Shown piece by piece: positions 1 through 8,072 of a DNA stretch of 64,000 nucleotides. The position numbers and the translations under genes were made by a program. Numbering within the stretch: the stretch's first letter is position 1; each line of letters opens with the position of its first letter. Under the pieces are notes generated by a model. That model had not been told where the DNA came from. It did no database searches and saw only the letters and a program-made list of their open reading frames with translations. This DNA is from Prosthecobacter sp. (GTDB lineage Bacteria; Verrucomicrobiota; Verrucomicrobiia; Verrucomicrobiales; Verrucomicrobiaceae), in contig NZ_JACSRD010000146.1 in assembly GCF_014879935.1 (NCBI RefSeq), positions 1 through 64,000 of the forward strand, given 5' to 3'.

Positions 1-71
1 ATCCGTTATCCAACCCGTGAGTACAACTTCTTTCTCTCGCCTTTTGAGGTTTTAAAACACTGCCTAGTAAC

Positions 72-3000
72 GTGGTGGCTGTGGCAGCGGGATGGGCTCA
101 CACGGTGGCGCTGAAGGCCGATGGCACCGTGGTGGCCTGGGGGTACAATTATTACGGTCAGACGAATGTGCCTGCTGGCCTCGGTGGCGTGGGGGACATC
201 GCGGCTGGAGGGTTGCATACAGTGGCGCTGAAAGGCGATGGCACCGTCGTGGCTTGGGGATACAATACCTACGGCCAAGCGACGGTGCCCTCTGGACTCA
301 CTGGCGTGGTAGCTGTGGCGGCAGGATGGGCAGAAACATTAGCGATTAAGGTCGATGGCACTGTGGTAGCCTGGGGCGAGTACTCAGATGTGCCCACTGG
401 ACTCAGTGGCGTTTCAGCCATTGCGGCGGGAACCGATTATAAAGCCGCCATTGTCCCTTTGCGCCCATTGGCAGAGCTGGGAACCTCAAGCGCCATCACT
501 TCGGTAAGCGCGATCCTACATGGTAGCATCCAGCCTTACGGGAAGACCACGAGTGCCGCTTTTCAATATAGCACGGATGGTAGCTTCAGCAGCAGCGCAT
601 CTATTCCACTCACTCCCGCCGATGGCACAACGCCCCAGAGTTTCAGCGTACCCTTGACTGGTCTGCAGCCCGCCACCACCTATTTCTATCGCATCAGCGC
701 CACCAGCACGAACGGCACGACCATTACGTCGGTTAGGACGTTCATGACTGATCCCACCAATTCGGAGATCACAATCAGCGGGCTGGGGATCGAGATACCT
801 AAAGGCGACACCAGTCCATGGGGAGGAGATGGGACCGAATATGGGCATCTAGGAACGCCTGGCCCCTTCACCGACACCACCTATTCGATCGCGAACGCAG
901 GCCCGGACACGCTGGTGCTCACTGACACGCCCCGGGTGCGTCTCACAGGTCCAAATGCGGCGGATTTCACCGTGACCAGCCAGCCAGCGGCCAGTGTGGC
1001 TGCTGGGCAGAGCACGAGCTTCACGGTGCGCTTTCAACCTTTCTCCACCGGGCTGAAGACGGCCACGGTGAGCATCCTGAACAGTGATCCTGACGAGTCG
1101 GCTTACACCTTTGCCATCCAGGGCTCCTGCGGCACCGGTGTCATGGATGCACGCTTCAGCGTGGATGGTGTGCAATCCTCTGTTTTCACCACCAGCGGCA
1201 CACCGAGAAACACGCAGGGGCGGGATGTGGTGGTGCAGCCGGATGGGAAGATCGTGGTGGTGGGCTTTGGGCACAATGGCACGAGCAATGACACGGTGCT
1301 GGCCCGGTTCCTGCCGGATGGCACGCCGGATGCCACGTTTGGAACGAACGGGCAGGCGCGCACAGATTTTGGTGCGAATGATGGTTGCTACTCGGTGGGG
1401 ATTCAGGCGGATGGCAAGATCGTGGTGGGCGGTGAGGCCGACGTGGGGAGCCACTACGATTTCGCGCTCGCCAGATATCTTCCCAACGGCACACTTGACC
1501 CCAGCTTTGATGAGGATGGCAAGGTGACCACGGACTGGTTTGCGGGCAATGACTCCGCAGCAGAGTTGCTGATTCAACCGGATGGTAAGATCATCGCCGT
1601 CGGCACTGCCGGGACGCCGACAGGCTCTCACTTTGCTTTGGCCCGCTATAATGCGGATGGCAGCATGGACACGAGGTTTGGCACAGGAGGCAAAGTGAAC
1701 ACCGCCATCGGCAGTCTGGGGGCGAATGCGTATGCCGCCGTGCTTCAACTGAATGGCAACATTGTGGTGGGTGGGAGATCGGCACTCCCGGGTGGCGAGT
1801 CATTTGCTTTGGCACGCTACACATCCAGCGGTGTGCTTGACAGCAGCTTTGGCGCGAACGGCATCACCACAACAACGCTGGCGAGCGGTGAAGATCGGAT
1901 TCTCGGCCTGGCCCTGCAGCCGGATGGCCGGATTCTGGCGGTGGGTCGCTCGTTCACCGCAGGAATCAGCTACGACTTTGGCATTGCCCGCTACCTGTCG
2001 AATGGATCCCTCGACACGAGCTTCGACGGCGACGGCATGCGAACGGTGGGCTTTGGCCCGTATTCCGACTGGGCGGAGGCGGTGGAAGTGCAGCCGGATG
2101 GGAAAATCGTGTTGTCAGGTTTCTACTCGGAAGCCAGTCGGCAAGGCATGGGCATCCTGCGCCTGAACAGCAACGGCAGTTACGATCAAACCTACGGACC
2201 AGATGGCATCGTGAAGATTACCCCCGGCCCGACCAACGACCGCCTTCATGGCTCGGCGCTGGATGCGAATGGCAATTTCGTCGGCGCTGGCTTCACGACG
2301 GACTCTGGCGGCACCTCGAATCTGGCAGTCGTGCGCGTGCTGGGTGCTTCTGCTCCCGCACTGCCCCTGGTCACCGCTAGCGTGGCTCCGGCTGGTGCGG
2401 GGCTGCTCATCAGTGGTCAGGTGCAGCCAGCGGGTGCCAGCACCACGCTCACCGTGGACTACGGCACCACGAACGCTCTCGGCAGCACCGCGACCATCGG
2501 GACCTTCACCGGTGGTGGCACGCAGAGCTTTGAAACGACGCTCTACCCCGGCAGCCTCGCAGTCGGCGCGAATTACTACTACCGGGTCACCGCGGCGAGT
2601 GTGAATGGCACGACAACCACGGACATTCAAAGCTTCATGGCCCCGCCGCCAGACATCCAGGTGGAGCAGCCGGTGGGTTCGCTGCTGGTAGATGGCGCTT
2701 CCAGTGTGAACTTCGGCACCGCCCCGCTGGGCACGCCGGTGACACGGACCTTCCGTGTTACGAACACAGGCAGCTCCACACTGAATGTCACCGCGCTGAC
2801 CCTGCCCGAGGGGTATGAGCACGTCGGCCCCTTTGCTGCTTATGTCTTGGAACCGAATGCCACGCACAGCTTCGACGTGCGGTTTCTAGCGAACACGGTG
2901 CCCGGCACCTTCACAGGACCGATGACTATTGAAAGTAATGATCCAGATGCGGAGGGAAGCTTTGCATTGGGGCTGACGGGGCGGGCAGCGTTGGTTTATC

Positions 3001-5378
3001 CCGGAGCCATGGCGATCAAGCAGACGATTCCATCGGCCACCAATGGGGTCTATACACTCGATCCGGATGGGCCGGGCGGAGCAGACCCTTTTGATGCTTA
3101 CTGCGATATGACGACCAACGGCGGAGGTTGGACACTGCTACTGAAGGCTAATGGATCGCAGACGACCTTCCAATACTCGTCGGCGCTATGGACCAACACC
3201 ACCACCCTCAATGATGGCAGTCCGGGGTTGGATAACACCGAATTCAAATCCCAAGGGTTCTCGACGATTCCCTTCAATGCCCTCATGGTGGGATTAGGGA
3301 CAAAGCGTTTGCAACTTAATCTGCCCGGCCTCAGCAAAACTTCCCTCCGCGACATGTTCTCCGGTGGCACCCTTGTTGCCAGTAACAGCCGCACAGACTG
3401 GCTGGCCCTGACGCCCAGTCCTGGAAACTTCACCTTGATGAGTGCCACCCAGTTCGGCGGTGTGAATGTGACTGCATCCGGCGGGGGGTATCTGAATGTC
3501 AGAGTTGGCATGCTGATGAACAACGTGGCGGACATGGTCACTCCTGATGCCTATGTCGGCGTCGGGGCATCTTCTTGGCAAGGTGATCTCACTACGACGG
3601 CCGGCGCGTCAAACTACGTCTCTCCTGTGGTCCACTACCCTGATACAAGCTACCTCTTTGTACGGGACACCACGCCCGGAGCCGTGCCGTCCTACGCTGC
3701 CGAAGTAGCCAACTCCCCTGCATCTTCGATCACCTCCGATACGGCCATCGTCAACGGTGCCGTGAACCCGAAAGGCATTACCACCAACGTGTGGTTCGAG
3801 TATGGCACGACCACGACATACGGCAGCAGCACCAGCAGCCAGGCCGTGGGCTCCGGCACCAGCGCCGTGCCCGTGAGCGCAAACCTCATCGGGCTCTCCC
3901 CCGGAACGCTCTACCACTACCGGCTCGTGGCCCAAAACGGTGTCACTACCACCTACGGCGCAGACATGACTTTCACCATGGTTAGCACCAACGCCAACCT
4001 CTCCGGGTTGGTCCTGAGCCAGGGGGCCTTGAGTCCGGCATTCAGCAGCGGCACGACCCAGTATGCCGCTCGTGTCCCCGCCAGCACGCTTGACATGACG
4101 CTGACCGCGACCGTGGCCGATCCCAACGCCACCTTCACCCTCAACGGCAATGCCGCAGTGTCCAACGTGCCGTCCCCGATCTGGGTTTCCGTCCCAGGGG
4201 AGAACATCTTCACCGTGCAGGTCGTGGCACAGGACGGTGTGACGACGAAAAACTATGTCGTGACGGTCACGAAGACAGATCCCATCTTTTCCGGTGGGGA
4301 TGATTTCAATGACAGCACTCGCGATGCGGCGAAGTGGGCACCTGCGGACATCGCCAGCGGGAATGGCTCCCTGGTCGAGGCCAACGGGCGGCTCGAATAC
4401 CGGGTGGCGACGCCGGACCTCGTCGAAGGTTTTGACGAGGTCAGACGTGAATGGGTGCTGAATAGCGCTGTCTTTCCCATCCAGGCATTCGATGTCATCG
4501 TGGATGTGCATAACAGCGTGGAGCCTGACGCGGACCACAACGCCTGCATCGGCATCACCGTGACCAACCTGGCCAATGCGGAGGACTACCTCACCCTGGA
4601 GCTCTTCCGCAGCGGGCCGGAGGGCGACGGTGAGGGGATACTGGCCATCCTAAGTTCGGCTGCCGCACAGGGAGAGGTGCTGCCCCTGACGCAACCCACC
4701 GATCACCCGGCGCTCACCGATGCCTGTCTGCGGCTGACCTACGATCCCGGGCCGGGCGTCTTCACCGCCAGCTATGATCCCACCGGACGGAGTGACGGCC
4801 TCCAATGGCAGGAGTACGGCACCTTTGGCATCAGCGGCCTGCCCATGACGGCTACACGCCAAACCTCCTGGTCCATGCCCCCCGGGGGCGGGTTCAAGGT
4901 CAGCGTGACCGCCTTCTCCGAGGGCCTGAGCATCACCAGTGGACAGGTGCATGCGGATAACTTTCAGACTGGCACTGGCGCTGCGGGGTGGCGTCTGACC
5001 ACCTTTGGCATCGCAGAGGCCACGGGTGCCGCCGCCGATGACGCGGATCCCGATGGTGACGGCATGGTGAACTTCCTGGAATACGCGGTCGGCCACCACG
5101 GAGGCGTGGCTGGCGTGCTGCACACACCGCTTTCCAAGGGCTCGGGGGGAATGCTGGAGTATTTCTATCCCCGGAGCTTCCGGGCGGTGAGTGACGGCAT
5201 CGTCTTTGATGTGGAATGGAGCGACAGCCTGCTGCCAGGCTCCTGGAGCACGGAGGGTGTGGTCAGCGAATGGCTGTCCACAGCAGGCGGTGCCATGCAG
5301 ATGCGTGCCCTTGTTCCCTCAGGCACCGGTGGCAGGCGTTTTGTCCGGCTTCGTATCAGCCCGCCGCCGCCCCCGTGA
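72..5378 (+). CDS. Mosaic secreted/surface protein: RCC1, delta-60 and fibrinogen-like domains (N-terminus incomplete)
   Basis: Large extracellular mosaic protein, probably surface-attached; function unknown. Domains in order: RCC1-type repeats (about 1-135, recurring GTVVAWGYN); an Fn3-like unit; a choice-of-anchor-D/ASPM-type beta domain (about 232-355); delta-60 repeats (about 357-756, recurring QPDGKIVVVG and ARYLPNGTLD); a second Fn3 and a second anchor-D domain (about 860-973); a fibrinogen-like domain (from about 977, with YCDMTTNGGGWTLLLKANG); Fn3; a cadherin-like beta sandwich (about 1306-1400); a lectin-like stretch; and a C-terminal module with DPDGDGMVNFLEYAVG. No signal peptide is visible. 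The frame opens after a TGA at 45-47, and the residues just before the GTG (LPSN) still fit an RCC1 repeat. The real start is therefore probably upstream and cut off by a frameshift, a deletion or a sequence join. The GTG at 72 is nominal. Confidence 0.8.
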   Translation: MVAVAAGWAHTVALKADGTVVAWGYNYYGQTNVPAGLGGVGDIAAGGLHTVALKGDGTVVAWGYNTYGQATVPSGLTGVVAVAAGWAETLAIKVDGTVVAWGEYSDVPTGLSGVSAIAAGTDYKAAIVPLRPLAELGTSSAITSVSAILHGSIQPYGKTTSAAFQYSTDGSFSSSASIPLTPADGTTPQSFSVPLTGLQPATTYFYRISATSTNGTTITSVRTFMTDPTNSEITISGLGIEIPKGDTSPWGGDGTEYGHLGTPGPFTDTTYSIANAGPDTLVLTDTPRVRLTGPNAADFTVTSQPAASVAAGQSTSFTVRFQPFSTGLKTATVSILNSDPDESAYTFAIQGSCGTGVMDARFSVDGVQSSVFTTSGTPRNTQGRDVVVQPDGKIVVVGFGHNGTSNDTVLARFLPDGTPDATFGTNGQARTDFGANDGCYSVGIQADGKIVVGGEADVGSHYDFALARYLPNGTLDPSFDEDGKVTTDWFAGNDSAAELLIQPDGKIIAVGTAGTPTGSHFALARYNADGSMDTRFGTGGKVNTAIGSLGANAYAAVLQLNGNIVVGGRSALPGGESFALARYTSSGVLDSSFGANGITTTTLASGEDRILGLALQPDGRILAVGRSFTAGISYDFGIARYLSNGSLDTSFDGDGMRTVGFGPYSDWAEAVEVQPDGKIVLSGFYSEASRQGMGILRLNSNGSYDQTYGPDGIVKITPGPTNDRLHGSALDANGNFVGAGFTTDSGGTSNLAVVRVLGASAPALPLVTASVAPAGAGLLISGQVQPAGASTTLTVDYGTTNALGSTATIGTFTGGGTQSFETTLYPGSLAVGANYYYRVTAASVNGTTTTDIQSFMAPPPDIQVEQPVGSLLVDGASSVNFGTAPLGTPVTRTFRVTNTGSSTLNVTALTLPEGYEHVGPFAAYVLEPNATHSFDVRFLANTVPGTFTGPMTIESNDPDAEGSFALGLTGRAALVYPGAMAIKQTIPSATNGVYTLDPDGPGGADPFDAYCDMTTNGGGWTLLLKANGSQTTFQYSSALWTNTTTLNDGSPGLDNTEFKSQGFSTIPFNALMVGLGTKRLQLNLPGLSKTSLRDMFSGGTLVASNSRTDWLALTPSPGNFTLMSATQFGGVNVTASGGGYLNVRVGMLMNNVADMVTPDAYVGVGASSWQGDLTTTAGASNYVSPVVHYPDTSYLFVRDTTPGAVPSYAAEVANSPASSITSDTAIVNGAVNPKGITTNVWFEYGTTTTYGSSTSSQAVGSGTSAVPVSANLIGLSPGTLYHYRLVAQNGVTTTYGADMTFTMVSTNANLSGLVLSQGALSPAFSSGTTQYAARVPASTLDMTLTATVADPNATFTLNGNAAVSNVPSPIWVSVPGENIFTVQVVAQDGVTTKNYVVTVTKTDPIFSGGDDFNDSTRDAAKWAPADIASGNGSLVEANGRLEYRVATPDLVEGFDEVRREWVLNSAVFPIQAFDVIVDVHNSVEPDADHNACIGITVTNLANAEDYLTLELFRSGPEGDGEGILAILSSAAAQGEVLPLTQPTDHPALTDACLRLTYDPGPGVFTASYDPTGRSDGLQWQEYGTFGISGLPMTATRQTSWSMPPGGGFKVSVTAFSEGLSITSGQVHADNFQTGTGAAGWRLTTFGIAEATGAAADDADPDGDGMVNFLEYAVGHHGGVAGVLHTPLSKGSGGMLEYFYPRSFRAVSDGIVFDVEWSDSLLPGSWSTEGVVSEWLSTAGGAMQMRALVPSGTGGRRFVRLRISPPPPP

Positions 5379-5443
5379 GGGATGGGACACATGAGTTGCG
5401 ATGGGCAAGACGCGTGCCTGGCCTGATGCAGGCGCATCAAAGC

Positions 5444-5486
5444 TCCGGTGACCAGACGAAAGGGGCCGAGCCGGGGCGTCACCGGA
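5444..5486. terminator. Inverted repeat between convergent genes, possible bidirectional terminator
   Basis: TCCGGTGAC at 5444-5452 is perfectly complementary to GTCACCGGA at 5478-5486. It lies between the end of the plus-strand mosaic gene and the stop of the minus-strand gene, and overlaps that stop by a few bases. The loop is long (25 nt) and no T run follows, so the terminator role is weak inference from position and symmetry. Confidence 0.25.
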
Positions 5487-6120
5487 TGATCAGCTTCACC
5501 GCGCCCTGACCTTGTCGGTCATCGGCGGAGGACACCAGAACCTGGGCCAGGTGATGGCCGGTGCGCCACGGAGCACCGGTGATCGGCTTCACCTGGAGGA
5601 GATAAGCCCCCGTGCCGACATTGCGAAAGGACGTGATGTTGTTACTGAAGGGCGCCTGCTGTCCGGGCACTTCGAAATACTCCATGATCGTGAAGTGATC
5701 CTTGGTCAGGTCTGTCACCGGCCAGCCAGCGCTGCTCACCAGCACCAGGATGTTGGCCGGATGGGTGTTTCCATTGGCCGCAGCCCCCGCTGAGGCCTGG
5801 CAGGCGAGTGTCAGCGCGGAATTGCCAGGAGCGCTGGCCTTGGGCGCGGCGCCCGGCATGGCTGGCGCTGCCGGTTTGGGCGGGGGAGCTTCATACACAG
5901 GCTTCATGACCGGAGTAGGCTCCGCTTTCTTCACGGGAACCGGAGCAGGAGCGGGTTTGGGGGCGGGGGCGGACTTCGCTGGAGCGGCTTTTTTCGGCGG
6001 CGAGGCTTTTTTGGCAGGAACCGGCTTTTTGGCTGGCGCTGGCTTCTTTGGGGAAGGCTGCGGCTTTTTCGCTGCGGGCTTTTTGGCAGGTGCCTTTTTG
6101 GGAGCAGGTTTCTTGGCCAT
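5479..6120 (-). CDS. Lys/Ala/Pro-rich tail protein with C-terminal Ig-like domain
   Basis: Hypothetical protein of 213 residues. About the first 90 are low complexity, built from Lys, Ala and Pro (MAKKPAPKKAPAKKP and similar), then a Pro/Ala linker. This resembles histone-H1-like or cell-wall-penetrating tails. The last 115 residues look like one compact beta-sandwich (segments ANILVLVSSAGWPVTDLT and GAYLLQVKPITGAPWRTG), similar in style to Ig-like or macroglobulin-like domains. There is no signal peptide or membrane helix, so whether it acts on DNA or elsewhere cannot be told. It converges with the mosaic surface-protein gene and diverges from the dcw cluster. The ATG is the only sensible start, because the basic tail begins there. 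Confidence 0.75.
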   Translation of the reverse strand: MAKKPAPKKAPAKKPAAKKPQPSPKKPAPAKKPVPAKKASPPKKAAPAKSAPAPKPAPAPVPVKKAEPTPVMKPVYEAPPPKPAAPAMPGAAPKASAPGNSALTLACQASAGAAANGNTHPANILVLVSSAGWPVTDLTKDHFTIMEYFEVPGQQAPFSNNITSFRNVGTGAYLLQVKPITGAPWRTGHHLAQVLVSSADDRQGQGAVKLIIR

Positions 6121-6389
6121 GGCGTTGGGTCAGAATTGTTTCAATTTCCCTGAGGCTAGCAATAGTTCGGGTGCTCTGTCCAGATTCCTCTTGGTGGAGA
6201 GGCCCTCGACCGCGGCGGCCGCTTACTACGGAGAAAGTGTTGAAGTGCCGTCAAAACGGAGGAAAACCGCCCGCGCGGAGATCGATGCCACTGTCCGATG
6301 GTTTGCGAGTATCTCTAGCTTCTTTGAATACTCGCATGAACACCATGTGAATAATTTGAATCATGTGCAAAAATTCTGAAAATCGCCGA

Positions 6390-6418
6390 TTGCCAAAACA
6401 AGCAACCGTAGATTATAA
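6390..6418 (+). promoter_or_regulatory. Candidate sigma-70-type promoter for the dcw cluster
   Basis: TTGCCA (6390-6395) and TTATAA (6413-6418) are separated by 17 bases in an A+T-rich stretch. This would start a leader of roughly 300 nt ahead of rsmH. It is supported only by hexamer match and spacing. Confidence 0.35.
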
Positions 6419-6654
6419 GGATTGGTTAGAATTTTAGTCTGGCGTGACATTTCACACCCCAATCAGTGCGAATGGCCGCCGAAGGTCTTCAGTTTATCAT
6501 GAACGCGCACGCCGAAACCGGACTTTTCCTGCCGCGTCTCCTTCGTCCTCAAGGTCGGAAGGGGGGCTCGTCTGCGCGTTCGTGGCTCTCTGTGGTTTCC
6601 AGACTGATTGCATTTCCTCAAGTAGGAAGCTGGCCCTGGTTCGGGTCCACGGAT

Positions 6655-6704
6655 GGCATGGATGACCTCATGCCGTGGGGGCGTGGCACTTTGGTGACAC
6701 GTCC
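6655..6704 (+). promoter_or_regulatory. Two consecutive hairpins in the rsmH leader
   Basis: GGCATG and CATGCC (6655-6674) form a 6-bp stem with an 8-nt loop. GGGCGTGGCAC, loop TTTG, GTGACACGTCC (6679-6704) forms an 11-bp stem with one G-A mismatch and one G-U pair. Together they end 10 nt before the Shine-Dalgarno core. They may control translation of rsmH; this is inference. Confidence 0.35.
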
Positions 6705-6714
6705 AGGAGCCGGG

Positions 6715-6729
6715 GGAGGGGGGGATGTG
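6715..6729 (+). promoter_or_regulatory. Strong ribosome-binding site that fixes the rsmH GTG start
   Basis: GGAGG at 6715-6719, inside a G-rich run, lies 7 nt before the GTG at 6727. No comparable site precedes the in-frame ATGs at 6658 and 6670 or the far-upstream ATG at 6466. This, and the family length, decide the start of rsmH. Confidence 0.55.
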
Positions 6730-7689
6730 CCGGAATCCGGCCAGCCCGGCCACAGCACGCGCAATCTGCCATTCTATCACGCTCCTGTTTTGCTCCAGGA
6801 AGTTCTCGATTTGCTCCAGCCCGCCCCGGGCAAGCTGATCTTTGACGGAACACTCGGGGGCGGCGGTCATTCCGAGGCATTGCTGCAGCACGGTGCTCGC
6901 GTGGTGGCCATGGACCAGGACGCGAATGCCCTGAGGCATGCGACGGACCGTTTGAAGCCCTACGCGGCACAGTTTTGCGCCCTGCGCGGCAATTTTCGTC
7001 ATTTTCCGCAGATCGTTGAAGAAACCGGCGTCTCGGGCTTCGACGGCATGTTGGTGGACATCGGTGTGTCGAGCCATCAACTCGATGAAGCCGTCCGCGG
7101 CTTCTCTTTCGCCAAGGATGCGCCGCTGGACATGCGCATGGACACCGACGCTCCACGCACGGCGGCAGACATCGTCAATCAGGAGGATGAGGCGGAACTC
7201 ACCCGCATCTTCAATGAGTATGGTGAGGAACCCAACGCCCGCCGGATCGCCCGTGCGATCATCAAGGCGCGTGCCTCCCGTCGCATCGAATCCACGCTGC
7301 ACCTGGCCGAGATCGTCGCCACCGCCTCGCCAAAACGCTCCAAGCGCCATCCGGCCACACTGGTGTTCCAGGCCCTGCGCATCGCGGTGAATGATGAACT
7401 CGCCGCGTTGCGCGATTTCCTCGCCGCCGCTCCCCGCTGGTTGAAACCCGGCGGCAGGCTCGCCGTGATCTCCTTCCACTCGCTGGAGGACCGCATCGTC
7501 AAACAAACGCTGCAGCACCTTTCCACGCCCTTCCTTGACCGCCCGGAATGGCCGGAGCCGCGCAAGAATCCCGACTGCGTGCTGAAACTCATCACCCGCA
7601 AACCGGTCGAAGCCGGCCCGCATGAGATCGAATTGAACCCGCGTGCCCGCAGCGCCCGGCTGCGCGTCGCCGAACGCCTTTCCGCATGA
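6727..7689 (+). CDS. rsmH: 16S rRNA (cytosine-1402-N4)-methyltransferase RsmH (MraW)
   Basis: Methylates N4 of C1402 in 16S rRNA using S-adenosylmethionine, in the cytoplasm. The start chosen gives 320 residues; the E. coli protein has 313. The family N-terminus FYHAPVLLQEVL follows at about residue 16. Then come the SAM-binding loop FDGTLGGGGHSEALL, the conserved VDIGVSSHQLDEAVRGFSF block with DMRMD, and the late ISFHSLEDRIVK motif. It is the first gene of the division cluster and overlaps the FtsL-like gene by 4 nt (ATGA), so the two are translationally coupled. The ORF track's longer form from 6466 adds residues with no family support. Confidence 0.93.
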   Translation: MPESGQPGHSTRNLPFYHAPVLLQEVLDLLQPAPGKLIFDGTLGGGGHSEALLQHGARVVAMDQDANALRHATDRLKPYAAQFCALRGNFRHFPQIVEETGVSGFDGMLVDIGVSSHQLDEAVRGFSFAKDAPLDMRMDTDAPRTAADIVNQEDEAELTRIFNEYGEEPNARRIARAIIKARASRRIESTLHLAEIVATASPKRSKRHPATLVFQALRIAVNDELAALRDFLAAAPRWLKPGGRLAVISFHSLEDRIVKQTLQHLSTPFLDRPEWPEPRKNPDCVLKLITRKPVEAGPHEIELNPRARSARLRVAERLSA

Positions 7690-8072
7690 AGCCACGCCAG
7701 CGCAACCGCTACCGCAACAGCCTGGGCCTGCCCGCGATCACGGGCATTCTCATTGTCGTGGCCTCGCTTGCCTTCGTGGGCCTCGGCATCGTCGTCAGCA
7801 AGAACCGTGTCCGCGCCATCGGCGACGAGCAGCGCAAGGTCGAATCCGAGATGCGCCTGCTGAACGCCGAGATTCTCGCCTTGAACAACAAGATCGAAAC
7901 GCTGCTCACACGCGATCGCGTCCAGCCGCGCCTCACCGCCGCTGGAACGCTGCTGCGGCCGATCACCAAGCACAGCCTGCTCGTTCTCAAAACGCTGCCG
8001 GCTCAGCCTGCGGCGGCAGCAGCGGCCGTTTCCTCGCCTTCCATCGCTCAAACCAACGCCAATCATCCGTGA
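7686..8072 (+). CDS. ftsL: FtsL-like bitopic divisome protein
   Basis: 128 residues: a short basic cytoplasmic tail (MKPRQRNRYRNS), one membrane helix at about 14-38 (LPAITGILIVVASLAFVGLGIVV), a predicted coiled coil (about 44-78) and an Ala/Pro-rich end. Sequence conservation in FtsL is poor. The call rests on size, topology and its fixed position between rsmH and ftsI. In other bacteria FtsL, with FtsB and FtsQ, activates the FtsW-FtsI septal synthase from the periplasmic side. Overlaps both neighbours by 4 nt (ATGA before, GTGA after). Confidence 0.75.
   Translation: MKPRQRNRYRNSLGLPAITGILIVVASLAFVGLGIVVSKNRVRAIGDEQRKVESEMRLLNAEILALNNKIETLLTRDRVQPRLTAAGTLLRPITKHSLLVLKTLPAQPAAAAAAVSSPSIAQTNANHP

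Larger units (their letters stand above)
6121..6726. other. Divergent intergenic region and long 5' leader of the dcw cluster
   Basis: About 600 bases between the Lys/Ala/Pro-rich gene and the chosen rsmH start. The first 300 bases are A+T-richer and show no convincing gene. mraZ, which often opens this cluster in other bacteria, is absent. The rsmH frame stays open back to 6466, but that extension has no RsmH-like sequence and would make the protein about 87 residues too long. The region holds a candidate promoter, two hairpins and a strong ribosome-binding site, listed separately. Confidence 0.6.

Noticed and set aside
6121-6460. A small RNA or tRNA gene in the leader of the dcw cluster
   Set aside because: No cloverleaf, no conserved RNA motif and no strong stem found by eye in this part.
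6466-6726. Extended rsmH N-terminus from the ATG at 6466
   Set aside because: 87 extra residues without similarity to the family, covering two hairpins and a strong ribosome-binding site placed for the GTG at 6727.
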